The notes beneath the pieces were generated by a model that was not told where the DNA came from, made no database searches, and was given only the letters and a program-made list of their open reading frames with translations. Shown one piece after another: positions 1-10,698 of a stretch of DNA of 64,000 nt (within the stretch, counting starts at the first letter, position 1; each line of letters opens with the position of its first letter). The DNA is from Ilyonectria destructans. Taxonomy: Eukaryota > Ascomycota > Sordariomycetes > Hypocreales > Nectriaceae. The translations under genes and the position numbers were made by a program. The stretch is from contig JAHEWK010000015.1 of NCBI GenBank assembly GCA_020740775.1, forward strand, positions 372,001-436,000, written 5' to 3'.

Positions 1-358
1 CTGTTGAGGATGTAGGTCGCCATGGACGGCTCGTGCAGGACGACATCGCGGCCGGAGGAGTCGGGGACAACGTCGAGGAGACTGCGGCCGATGAGATCCG
101 AGGCGTTGACAGAGGCGCCGTATGCGAGGCGGACGCGGGATTCGGGGCGGAGGGGCGCGGTGAGGTGCCAGCGGGGGAAGTTTGTGCCCTGTTGGCGGAG
201 AAAGAGGACGTCGTTTTCTGGAGGTGTCGTTGTTAGACCCGGAATTGGACTTGGGTCGGGGAGAGCATGCCTTGAACGGTGTGACCGGAGGAATATTGGC
301 GGCTCACTCGAAGAGGGGACAGGCGCCCGGGGGCGAGCGGCCGTGGCAGGAGGCGCAT
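1..358 (-). CDS. Probable mitochondrial tRNA (adenine-58-N1)-methyltransferase, catalytic-subunit type; 5' end only
   Basis: The gene runs off the left edge. From ATG 358 the N-terminus is basic and Arg/Leu/Pro-rich and ends in RQYSS, which looks like a mitochondrial presequence. A 68-bp intron (218-285, branch CTAAC, acceptor CCAG) joins it in frame to a stretch with RVRLAYGASVNASDLIGRSL and, near the edge, LHEPSMATYIL. In TrmI/TRM61-type m1A58 methyltransferases a small N-terminal beta domain is followed by a LH.P....Y.L segment just before the SAM-binding Rossmann fold, and that is the basis of the call. The SAM motifs lie outside the window, so catalysis cannot be checked. An upstream in-frame ATG at 460 would add 34 residues. 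I prefer 358 because it exposes the presequence. The intron donor (GTCACA) is non-consensus. Confidence 0.55.
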
Positions 359-460
359 TGTGGGAGATTGAATTGTGATGCGGTGGGATGTTGGTGATGG
401 AAATATTGGACTTGGTGGTTTGCGCCGGAGATATGTCGGGTAGAGCTTCTCAGAAGCCAT

Positions 461-1363
461 GACACCGGGAAGAAGGAACAGGCAATGAACCCAATTCCAT
501 TGTGCGAATCAGTTGAGAGAGCTAATTAACTCTACGGTGGGAGCAATTAACATATAAATAGTAGCATCGTGCGTGTGTTTTTGGTATTGATGATATTTCT
601 TTCTAACTTGTCTCTGCATGCATGAGTGCCTGTCTGCCCGACGAGTGGTCCGTCCCCTCGTTGATCGCTCCTTCCCTCTCGTTCCGGCTTCCAGGATGCA
701 TCCGTTGATATGGGGTATCGCCTTCCCTCTTTCCCCGAGGGAGAAAAAATCCAGACATCCTTCCTTGCGACCGCCTTTTCTCTTCTCCGTTTGCGCCTCT
801 CTCTTGTGCTTGGCTCACTCACTCACTCACTCACTCACTCACTTAACTCAACCACCTACAACACCATCAACGACCACCATCTTTCTCTTTCCCCTTGCCA
901 TCGTCTCGTCATCGTCATTATGCCGTCGCAATCCCACCACCCTTCCCACCCGAGAGGCAACGTTTCCTAATGTACATGGTATGCGCAAAATCACATAGCA
1001 AGAACGAAAAAAAAGACCAACCCGGCCATCCCTCTCCTCCCGTCCTGGCCACTTTGGCGCCCCCAAACGCCAGTCCACGAAGGAACCAAAAAAGAAAACA
1101 CGCAAAAAAAAAGAAGTATGCCATCCCAGACTCCGGGCTTGTGTGAGTGGGTGAAAAGCAAATCGATATACAAACAAAAACCGTGGGTGCGCGTTGCACC
1201 ATTTTGACGTCCGAGGATCGTTCAGTCGTGGACAGCGTCTGTCGTCCAAGCTCGTTGACGGCGTTGAATTTTGAATGGGCGAAGGCCTGCCCAAGAGAGT
1301 GCGGCAATCCAACCCCCAAGGTATCGGAAGAAACAGGCTCATGCGTTCCTCTTGAGATCCAGC
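461..1363. other. Intergenic region, divergent 5' end / convergent 3' end
   Basis: This is the promoter side of the left-edge methyltransferase and the 3' side of the first Clr5 gene. It contains a (TCAC)n microsatellite and A-rich tracts near 1005-1115. I see no reading frame that resembles a gene. Confidence 0.6.
814..843. repeat. (TCAC)n microsatellite
   Basis: About seven perfect tandem copies of the tetranucleotide CTCA/TCAC can be read directly in the sequence. Confidence 0.9.
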
Positions 1364-4084
1364 TCAGATAAAACTCCATTTTGAGCCTCCCATTTGCTGC
1401 TCCATCGCTGCCGCCCAAGAGTCTTGGGGCTCAAGAGCATGCTCCGTTGTATGGAAGTCCTCTTCGAAGTACGGCAGAATTCGCACACCTGCATGTTCTT
1501 GCATAAACTGCACCCCCTGGTCATATCGTCGTCGGCATCGTTTCGTCCACGGATCGACCTTGACTGGGCTGTGATAGCAATATACATTTGGACGGGAGTC
1601 GCGCACAGGGAAAACGAGCCCCATGTTGCGAATGTGGTTCCAGAGGTCGATGGCGGCTTGTTTCGTGCTATCCGAGTTTGGGCTTGCCGAGTGCATCATC
1701 TGAACAATGGCATGGCGAAGGACAAGGACATCGACACTATCCGTGCCAAGTCGATTCTCCATCTGCCGCTGCAGCAGTCGAAGTTCATTTACCAACTTCT
1801 CTAACCGCTCCGGGTTGACGTGGTTGTAGAAGGTGGCCAGATCAATCCATGTGCGTGCAACATATGGATGTCGCCGGCCGTAGATGGCTTCCAGCTCCTC
1901 GGCGATCGTGGGGATGCTGCCCCATAAGAGATCCGACAGCGTACCAGGACCATGCTTTTGCTGAACTTCATACAGACAGGTGAATATTTGCCGGAGAGGA
2001 TGAGATCGTTCGAAGTTCGTCGTCGAATATGCCGCGAGATACTTGCACAACGCCGTCATCATGCCGGGGTCGCGATGAACCATTCCTAGAAGGAGCTCCT
2101 TGATGCCCTGCGGCGACAGCTTCTTCAAATCCACCTCCAGCTGTTTGAAAGCCATCATCAGGTAGTGGCCTCCCTGGTCGGCGTCCCTCATCTCAAAATA
2201 GTGGTTGGCTTCCAATAACAGCTCGCTCGACCCGGCTCCCCATACCGCAATCGTTGTCCACCCAACTTGGGTGTCAGTCTCCACCTCAAACTGCCGGCAC
2301 TGCAGGAAAGCCTTCCTCATGTTGCCGATGACAGTCTCTTGGGCCCTGAGAAGATCGGGGGATTGAAGATATCCAGTTGCCGGCGGGGGGGTTGGCGTTC
2401 GGCATCGAATGTGGGCCGGGAGATCGGCTGGTTGTTCGAAATCGATCAAGTCATACTCCGTCACGCCCTTCCTCTTCAGATAAGTGCCCAGGTTTACGAC
2501 TTTCCCGTTTCGAACAAACTCAGACACCTTGCCCTCAGCGTCGCGCTGGAACTTCATGGACAGCAGTCTCTTGACTTCATCTTCGGTGTTGTTCTTAACG
2601 AAGCCCCACTGCGAGAACCGTGTCTTGTACATTTTCGGACTATTGGAGTTTAGCAACAGACACATTGCACACGAGAAAGAGTACTTACGTCGCCTGAAAC
2701 CCGTACTTGTCGGCCATGATGGACATGACTTCCTTGAGGGGTTTCCTCTCCTCAAGGTAGAGGGCTCGGATAGTCGATTTGAATGACTCCCAAGCTTCAG
2801 CAGGAACCTGTTCCCGTGACGGTCGAGTTCCTGTCTGGGGGCGGAGAGACATCGAAGGACGTCGTTCGGCCTGAGACGATGGTTAATAACGACAACCTGT
2901 CTAGGCAGTGGAAAGCTTTGGGGGTAACTAACGGGTAGGGAAATGGATGGAGACGCTCGAGGCAACTGGGGCGTCTGCGGCTCTTGTTTTGGAGAAGGAC
3001 TGAATGCGGGAGGTGTAGGCGCAGGCAGTTGTTGTCTTGATGGATGTCGTACCGGCTGTCTTGCCGGTTGTTTTGATGGGGCTCTGACAGGGGCTTTGCC
3101 TCGAGCGTTGGAGCTAGAATTGAAGTCCAGGACGAGCTGGCTTCCAGCATTCATCACTGGCTTGGGCGTGGAAGGAATGGGTGGTTTGGTAAAGTATCCA
3201 CCAGTATTGACAGTATTACTGCTAAACTGAGACTGATCAACGAGAGGCTTGGGGGTCATTGGGACAGGAGGTCGCCAGATGGCAAATCCAGGCGTCCCTG
3301 GTACGCCCGGGGTGGTAGGCGCTGGAGAGGTGACCTTGGGGGATGCCATCATGGGCGTTGAGGTCATGGGCGATGTCGCCATTGAATTTCCGACCATAGG
3401 AGATGTGATCATAGGAGACGTTCCCATCGAGGACATGGTCATGGGATTATGCACTCGATGATTGACCATGAAGCTGTCCATGCTTCCATATTGTCCAGAT
3501 GATGAACCAGCAACGGGACTGGTTGCTTGATGCATACCATGATGGAATCCACCATAAGACATGGGCGGCGGGCTTGCAATTGGACTGGTCACTCGTGACG
3601 GGCCGTCCAGAGATGAGTAGTTGACCTCGGATGAATTGTTGAAGGGGCTTGCGACATGGTGGGATGCGACAGAGAAACTCCCAAACGGCGACGACACAGG
3701 CGGGTTCGAGGTCATAGGACTTGTGACGGTGTTGGAGGGTCTCGGAGGAAGTGGCGGCGCGAAGCCTTTGTTTTCGAAATGCGCAACCAAGCGGCCAACA
3801 CCTCCGCCGTCCTGGTGCGGGCTCATGTCCATGTCCACATCGTTGGAAGCATCGTCAACTTGGTGCTGAAAGCTGTGCTGCATGTCGGATGGGGAGGGTG
3901 CCCAGTCCATGCCCATAAGGGAGGAGAAGTTGCGTCCCGAGGCATGAGATGACTGCGAAGGGTCCATCGAGGAAGAATTCGAAGGGTTGAGGCCGAATTT
4001 GGGCCAGGCTTGGTCGGTGAAGCCATACGAAGGGTCCGGGTCGGAGTCGGAAGCACGAGGCCTACCCGCTGAAGGATTGAACAT
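1364..4084 (-). CDS. Clr5-domain protein with long low-complexity N-terminus
   Basis: There are three exons: 4084-2933, 2870-2689 and 2639-1364. The introns are 2871-2932 (GTTAGT..CAG) and 2640-2688 (GTAAGT..TAG). The spliced product is 869 aa. Reading straight through both introns keeps a frame open but destroys the conserved domain, so splicing is well supported. The Clr5 domain spans about residues 408-465. It starts at AEAWESFKSTIRALYLEERK and continues across intron 2 into MYKTRFSQWGFVKN. Residues 1-400 are Ser/Pro/Met-rich with repeated M-x-SP-M units (TSPM, ASPK) and are probably disordered. The remaining 400 residues are predicted mainly helical, like the tail of other Clr5 proteins. 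The Clr5 domain is named after a fission-yeast silencing factor, and the biochemical role in filamentous fungi is unclear. A nuclear regulatory role is inference. The start ATG at 4084 is the first Met of the open frame. Confidence 0.85.
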   Translation of the reverse strand: MFNPSAGRPRASDSDPDPSYGFTDQAWPKFGLNPSNSSSMDPSQSSHASGRNFSSLMGMDWAPSPSDMQHSFQHQVDDASNDVDMDMSPHQDGGGVGRLVAHFENKGFAPPLPPRPSNTVTSPMTSNPPVSSPFGSFSVASHHVASPFNNSSEVNYSSLDGPSRVTSPIASPPPMSYGGFHHGMHQATSPVAGSSSGQYGSMDSFMVNHRVHNPMTMSSMGTSPMITSPMVGNSMATSPMTSTPMMASPKVTSPAPTTPGVPGTPGFAIWRPPVPMTPKPLVDQSQFSSNTVNTGGYFTKPPIPSTPKPVMNAGSQLVLDFNSSSNARGKAPVRAPSKQPARQPVRHPSRQQLPAPTPPAFSPSPKQEPQTPQLPRASPSISLPVSYPQSFPLPRQVVVINHRLRPNDVLRCLSAPRQELDRHGNRFLLKLGSHSNRLSEPSTLRRGNPSRKSCPSWPTSTGFRRRKYSFSCAMCLLLNSNSPKMYKTRFSQWGFVKNNTEDEVKRLLSMKFQRDAEGKVSEFVRNGKVVNLGTYLKRKGVTEYDLIDFEQPADLPAHIRCRTPTPPPATGYLQSPDLLRAQETVIGNMRKAFLQCRQFEVETDTQVGWTTIAVWGAGSSELLLEANHYFEMRDADQGGHYLMMAFKQLEVDLKKLSPQGIKELLLGMVHRDPGMMTALCKYLAAYSTTNFERSHPLRQIFTCLYEVQQKHGPGTLSDLLWGSIPTIAEELEAIYGRRHPYVARTWIDLATFYNHVNPERLEKLVNELRLLQRQMENRLGTDSVDVLVLRHAIVQMMHSASPNSDSTKQAAIDLWNHIRNMGLVFPVRDSRPNVYCYHSPVKVDPWTKRCRRRYDQGVQFMQEHAGVRILPYFEEDFHTTEHALEPQDSWAAAMEQQMGGSKWSFI

Positions 4085-7000
4085 GGCGCCAGAGCGCCCA
4101 AGCCGACTGAGGAGAGGCCCGGTCCGCTGGCTGGCTGACAGTCAGTGACGGACTCGAGCGAGTCGAGAGCATCGGCTGGGTCCTCAGTCGCCAATGCGCG
4201 GATTCATCACTCGTCAAAGTGGCGAGCGGGAGAGCTCAAAATGGAGGTCGAGAACGAGAGGATGGACAAGCGGGCAGAAGTGCCCATGATCCCGGGTACG
4301 TATAATAAGAGGAGCCGGAGACTGCGACGGCGCGCAGACCAGATGGGCGGCGGGCGCGCACTGGCTTGGGGGCAACCAAAACGGTGATACCAAAGTGCGT
4401 GCACGTCCAGGGCCCTGCTAACGTTATCGTTCCCCAGACTTGACGCACCAGCAGGGAGAGATATGACAGCTGGTGTGATAGGGTCGTTGATGCGACCAGA
4501 GCCGGAGAGAGACTCGGTGGACGGGACGCCAAGTGCTGCGCGTGAGAAGGCCAGCAAAAGTTCCCTCGCCTAAGTTTCCCAGAAAGGCAACCCAATCTGC
4601 TGTCTCGAGAGTCTGGAGCGCTGTCCGCGGGGTGTCGAGAGGAGATAAGAGGGAGGCATCCTCGGCCCCAGGGGGGAGACGCGCTGGCTGGGGGGGCACT
4701 GCTCTTGGGGGCGCTGGGCTGGCAACCCAATAACGGGATGGCTAAGGGCTCTGGCCGCTGGGCTCGGGCTGACGATGGGCGATGGGCGATGGGCTGGCCA
4801 CGGGCGGGCTGGTCAAGCGTGTTCACCAGGAGAAGGCCCGAGGAGGAGACAGAGAGGGAGCGCCATGATCCATGGCCCATGGCGGCAGCCGGCCGACCAC
4901 TGAGGACGGAGAGTCCAGGGGTGGGCATGTGAGAGCATGCGACCAGTGTTGCCCGAAGCAGAAGGTGAAATGGACGGAGCCACCACACACGAGAAGAAGC
5001 ACCAATCATGACGGCTCGATACAGCCCCTGGCCCCCGGGCTAGCAGGGAAATCTGCCGAGGGGGCGAGCACTGGCGGGCATTCCAGCGCCGACGCTGCAA
5101 ACCAAGACCAAGGCGCAGTGTCAAACGCTGGGCTCGCGATTTCCAGAAGACTTCCGTTTCTTCTCCCGCCAGTGTGCACCAGAGCCAAGGGCGCCACCTC
5201 CGTCTGAGAGGGCCTTGGAGTAAAGACTTCCGGCCTCCCCGGGGGGGGACGGCGGTCGTCATGGAGGTGGCGAGGAGGGCGCCTCCCGAGGCTGAGTGTG
5301 TATGTCGCGCAGGAGACAGGAGAGAAGGTGTGAGGGCGTGAAGAGGCGTGAGTGACCGTGAGTGACGGCGAGGCTTGCGCTCTCTGCTCTGACCATGACG
5401 GGATGGACTCTGCATCAAGAGGGTCCCAGTCCCCCAGTCTCGGCTGCGAACTCTCCTTGAGTCCGTTCCTCCATGCCCCATCCCGGCTGTCTTCTAAGAC
5501 GTTCGGTCGTGGCGGCGCCACGAAGACGCCTGAGGCCACCCCCGGAATGGTCTCAGACTACTTTCAGTGGCCTCGCAGTTTGGGCTTGCTGGGCTTGCCA
5601 GGCTTGGCGCCGGTTTTCCTTACACGAGGGGGTCACTGACGAGACGACGATTGTGTGTGTGCCGTGGGCGATCCACCGGCTTCTCTCTCTGTACGAGGTT
5701 AGATTGCCGTCGGTTGGGCTGGTCAAACAAGGCCGATTTCACAAGATTGCCTGCTACTGGCTGTTGGCTGTTCGCACGATGGAAAGAGAAAAAGGTTCAA
5801 CCAGCCGGTGAGGGAGTGGGGTTGCGTGACAAAGCTCGATATGCGAAGCGGCCATCGCCGACACGCCAGCACTTCGCTGCGAGAACGAGGACCAAGCGGG
5901 CGTCGGTCATCAACCAGCCTGGTGCAATGGTGCAATTCTGCTGTGGTGCTATAGTGCTGTGGTGCTCTGGATGGGATGGTGCAGCATCCGCAAGCGCAGC
6001 ACACAGCCGCAGACGAGCCCATTCAACTGGTGGATAGATGAGGCGGGCGACGATGGCCGCGCGAGGTCAAGGCGGGCCGCCTCTCTCTGCCTCAAGCCCT
6101 GATGCTGGACATCTCGAGTGTTAGCGAGACAAGTTCATGGCCTCCGGATGGCCCGCGCTTCAATCCGTCCAATTCATCTGGTTTTACGTGCCTCACTGAC
6201 TGCAGCGGCGGCGCCCTGTCCGAGATTGCGCTGCGCTTCGTGCAACAAGGGCCTTGTTCTGAGCATTGTCGTATTTTTAGAAGCCTCTCGACTCGAAAAA
6301 GCATTGCACGGAACAAGTCCCGGTCTAGATCAGGTCCATCAACGCCAAGCCCGTGACTGCCAGTTATTGGATCGAGCTGAGGGCACTCGGCCGAGTCGGC
6401 GGTCCAGCATCAACCACCAATATCTTACATCCCATGTGCGCGCCGGGCGCAGCGGGAGCGCCTCCTCCGTCAATGCAGAAAGCAGGCCGGGGCTGTTTTA
6501 TCCATCATCCCACGCTTCTAAAGGAGCCTCTAAATGAGCATATGCAGTCCTGGTCCAAATGAGCCTCGCGCGGAAACTGCACTTCTTCAATCTGAAAACC
6601 CTGGCGCGATTTAGGTCCTTTTGGCGTGACGCCATCCGACCAGACCGAGACCCTGACGTCGGCTGTGTCTTTTGCCATCCTGCCAAGCCAAACCGAGCTG
6701 CCGAGGCCGAGTCCGCCGTCATTCCGGTGGTGATTTAAGCTCGTCATCGGAACCCGGCCAGCAGTGATAATTGCATCCAAACAATTCCAGCGGCAGAGGC
6801 TGGATCGCAGCGGCCGATGTTTCTCGGACCATCTTCAACTGAGATTCGGAGGGATTCTCCATTGCTATTTTGCTTCTTTTTTTAGGCATCCCGCCCGGCC
6901 CGACACACAGACGCAAGGTTTGCCGATCACTTCGAGGTTAACAAGACTTCGTTCGTGGACCATACCAAAGCGAATAACTCGCGACAGCATTCAGGCATGC

Positions 7001-8418
7001 TGACAGGCGGTTCGGGCCAGCCGAGACACAGATCGGCAACGATGTCAGCCACAATGGCGCAGTAGTCGGTGACAAGAGCCGTTAGCTGCGAGGCGTCAAA
7101 ACGGTCCACGTCTTCGAGACACGTTGAATACAGAAACGACATGCGTCGTCGGCCAGTTGCCGGAACTAGGCAACCTTACGAAAAGGTTGGAATGCCAAAG
7201 GCTGCCTTTGCAGGTTCTGGGGACGGGTCGATTACTGCCCGAGGCTGAATATCTGAGAGCAACGACAATCACGGCCGCGAATATCAGCCATTGTAAGATG
7301 GCATTCCCAATTGGGCCATTCGTGCATCATGGTCAGCAAGTAGGTAAGTAAGACACTTCTTGTCATCTCCATCAAAGACTCATTTATCTGAAACCCTTCG
7401 TTTCACCATGTACTTGGGAGTTGCGGGAATTGAAGTGGAATAGAAACCTCGACTAGGTCGCCAAAAGATGGGATGGCCATTTTTCTACTATGATGCTTCT
7501 CAAATAGAAAGAATGTCTCAGATAGAAAGAAGAATATGAACCCCATTTCAATAACCCTGCCGAGATTCTAGATTGTAGGTGAAAACATGCATGTCGAATA
7601 AATGTTGGTCCTCGCAAGGAACGACTCGTTAAAGGGCTCTCGCTTTCATCCGAGTTGAAACCCACAGCGAATATAAAGGCACCAGCAACATAAATAGTCA
7701 AAACAACCATCGAATACAGCTTAACATTTTCTCATTCAATACTAATTCATACAAACCTATCAACCTACGAACCAGTGCTAGACACAAAACCCGATCCCAA
7801 CCCAAGGCATACCAAAAGAGACCTAAACTAAACTACATATAAATGAATAATATATAATATATAATCGAAGATAATTAGGTATACAGTGAAACAGAGCTCA
7901 ACACCGTGGTCTATCCATATTTTGGTATGCCTTTTTCTACCCCTGGAGCTTACGCATGGTATATGATGATATAGTAGTAAAAACAGCAAAGAAAACCCAA
8001 CAAACCTAACAAAATGGGTGGCCCAAGAAGCGAATGAAGCCGTCAAGAAAAATGTTAAAGATACAAGTTGGAGTGCTCCAATACCGTTTCCCCTTGTTTG
8101 CCCCCTTTAGCCGCCTTTGCCTTTCCCAGTTCCGTACCTTGATTCCCGTTATGTGGTCATTGACTGATCCAGGGGTCTTTCGTCGTCGCATCGCGGTCTT
8201 TGTATGGTGTTTCTCGTTGGATGGTTGTATGGTATGTCTTTGAGCGTCTTGTAATGCGAAGTGCCTCAGAGCAACATCGGAACGGCGTTGTGTCGTTGGA
8301 GAAGTGAAGAGAAAGATAGTGAAAAGAATAGGTAATGGCCGGTTAGAAGCGAAAAAAAGAAAAAGTCGATGTCCGTTCGAAGTTGGGACGTCGTTGAACG
8401 TTAGAATATGTGACCTCG
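4085..8418. other. Long intergenic region without a recognisable gene
   Basis: These 4.3 kb contain the upstream region of the first Clr5 gene (minus) and the downstream region of the kinase (minus). Part 4.1-6.9 kb is GC-rich. Part 7.4-8.0 kb is AT-rich with poly-A/T runs, as expected for a 3' flank. Open frames here overlap on all strands, lack domain motifs and mostly lack a well-placed ATG. A short tandem of GATGGGC is visible near 4775-4797. I found no tRNA or 5S rRNA. Confidence 0.5.
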
Positions 8419-10698
8419 TCACACCTCCGCGCCATCCTTCTCCTCTCGGAACCGTAGTCCTCCCTCAACTTTGATAGCATCAGTAACCCACGGGGTCTTA
8501 GCCACCTTTACAACGCTCCAGCGGCTCCTTGCGCGTTTCAGCAACCCTTCGGTGATCTCCATGGCACCCAGGAGACCTTTCTCCTTGAACTTAGTTTCGT
8601 CGCCGTCGTTATCCGTGTCATCGCCTGCATATTCAACCCATTTCCATTCGACTCTGGCAATGCGATGGCTGGTGCGACTGCGCATACGGTGGGCATCGCT
8701 CATACCAGGATGCGGGTCGAAAGGCAGACGGGCCTCGAGGAGCGCATAAAGCAGAACACCGAGTGACCACGCATCGGTTGCTCGGCCATCATAGGGTTGA
8801 CCCATGATGACCTCAGGAGCGGCATAGTCTTCGGAACCACAGCGCGTCTCAAGCTTCTCATCATCCGCGATGCGGCGTGAGAGACCTAGATCCGTAAGGA
8901 TGACGACGGAGTAAGGGTAGGTAGCCCAGTTAACGGTCGGATCAGCCAGTTCAGCTGGTGTTAGATTCACGAGAACGTCTAGGTAATGTTAGGCGACAAG
9001 TCACAACGGTAAGATACAGCCAAACTTACTCTCGAGCTTGACATCGCGATGGACAATCCTCCTCTCGTGGAGGTAGCTTACCGCACCGACTAACTCGGCA
9101 AAGATTCTTCGCAGAAGTGACTCTCGGAGAACAGAGCGATGAGCTGTTGCAATGTCAAACAAGTCGCCTCCAGGGCAGTAACTCAGCACCAGGATGGCCC
9201 TTGAGGGCTCAATATTCCAGGCCTTGAGGTCGACCAGTGTCGGATGGTGAATGGTCCGCATAATCTCAAGCTCGCGCTTTAAGCTCATCTCGACACGTTC
9301 CTCACTGGCACCGCCTCGAGGACCATGCTCGCACACCTTGATCGCAACCAGAGTCTTGCGGTCAAGGCCTAGCTCGAGCTTCGAAGTCACATTTCCAGGC
9401 CCAGTCTCGTTGGAGTCATCCTCACACTCGATCTGGCTCGTGGCTAGCATGACCCTGCTGAAGGTGCCCTGGCCGAGGAGGCGTATCGATCTCCATCGAC
9501 GCCGTTTCCTGTCGTTTCGTCCGAAAGCCTCAAAGTACTCGTGGCGAGAGCTCTTAGGTTTGCTGGACCCATCGGCCGAGTCTCGAGACGACTCGCTTGG
9601 GGGCGGGGTCGGAGGTTGCGTGACAGCGGGAGTCAGACCACGGGACTGGCCAAAGTGTATCTCCCTTCGCATTTGGGATTCGGGCCCAGTGTCGTTGCTT
9701 CCATCGTTTTTAGTGTGTGATCCCGAGGTTGACGTGTGTCTCTTGTGTCCCATCTGGTCCGGGTTGTATTCACTCGCGCTGCGATTTCGGGTGTGGTGAG
9801 GTTGGTTAACAGTTGGCGGTTGCGCCGGGATCTTGTCTCCAGGCTCAAGCGCCGCATACATCTTGCGCTTCGCACCATTCGAAAGGGCCGCGTCAATAGA
9901 CTCGCCCGTATTCGTGACCAGAACGGATCCCTCGCCGACGCTTAGGAGGCGGTGCTGTGGGGGTGACGCAGACCCAGCACTCAGCCTCTTCCACGGTCCT
10001 GGAGAGTCTCCCGTCATGAGTGGACTTGGCAGAGGCGTAACAGAGCCCATAGCAGAGATGATGGGACTCGGGACGAGGCTACTGGTACCGCTAACGTTAC
10101 CGAGGCTGTTGGCCAGTGCAGTCTTGAGGCTGGGGGTCCTCGAAATTGGGCGAAGGCTGCTCGCCGAGGCTCGCTGCTTCAAGGTGAGGGATCCCCGAGA
10201 GGAGGAAAGACTGCCGCTTCCACTTCCGTTGCCATTGAAGGATTCACGACGGTTGGGAGTGGTTGGGGAGGAGTTAAACTCGGTTGAAATGCGGAGGGAT
10301 CCAACGGGACTATACGAGCGCCTATCGATGGAAGAAGGGATGTCCGTGGCGAGGGCACCATGCTGGGTTGGAGGCAGCTCGCCTTGTTGAAGTGGAGGAG
10401 AGGGCGCTATCGTGTTGGCGCGAAAGTGGACGAGGGCCGGCGTGGTGACGGAGACATCAGGGAGCGTGTACAGGCCAGAGGGACTCGTGGAAAGGACAGT
10501 CTGGACTTTGCCAAGGCGATAGGACGTTGACGACGGGCCGGCACAGGTAGGGACAGGGACGGGGATAGGCCTGGAGCGGAATCCGAGGGGGGGGTCGCTG
10601 GTGATGGCGATGTTTCTGGAGGAGTTGAGGGAGTCGTCGTCGAGGGGCAAAGCCGTCGCAGTCCGGGGGGTGTGGGGCGTTGACATGGCTTTGCTCAT
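8419..10698 (-). CDS. Serine/threonine protein kinase, fungal PRR/NPR-like
   Basis: There are two exons (10698-9030 and 8978-8419) with a 51-bp intron at 8979-9029 (GTAAGT..TTACCTAG). It falls inside the catalytic loop and restores HRDVKLEN followed by VLVNL. The product is 742 aa. Residues 1-400 are Ser/Thr/Pro-rich and probably a disordered regulatory region. The kinase domain begins near residue 405 with the glycine loop LLGQGTFSRVML, then VAIKV (ATP lysine), HRDVKLEN (catalytic Asp) and TDLGLS (DLG in place of DFG). It continues with GSEDYAAPEV and TDAWSLGVLLYALLEARLPF. The N-lobe carries an acidic insertion of about 25 residues before VAIKV. Long unstructured N-terminus plus C-terminal kinase is the layout of yeast Prr1/Prr2/Npr1-type kinases, but the exact orthology is inference. 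Start ATG 10698 (MSKAMSTPHTPR) is chosen. A second ATG lies four codons on. Confidence 0.85.
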
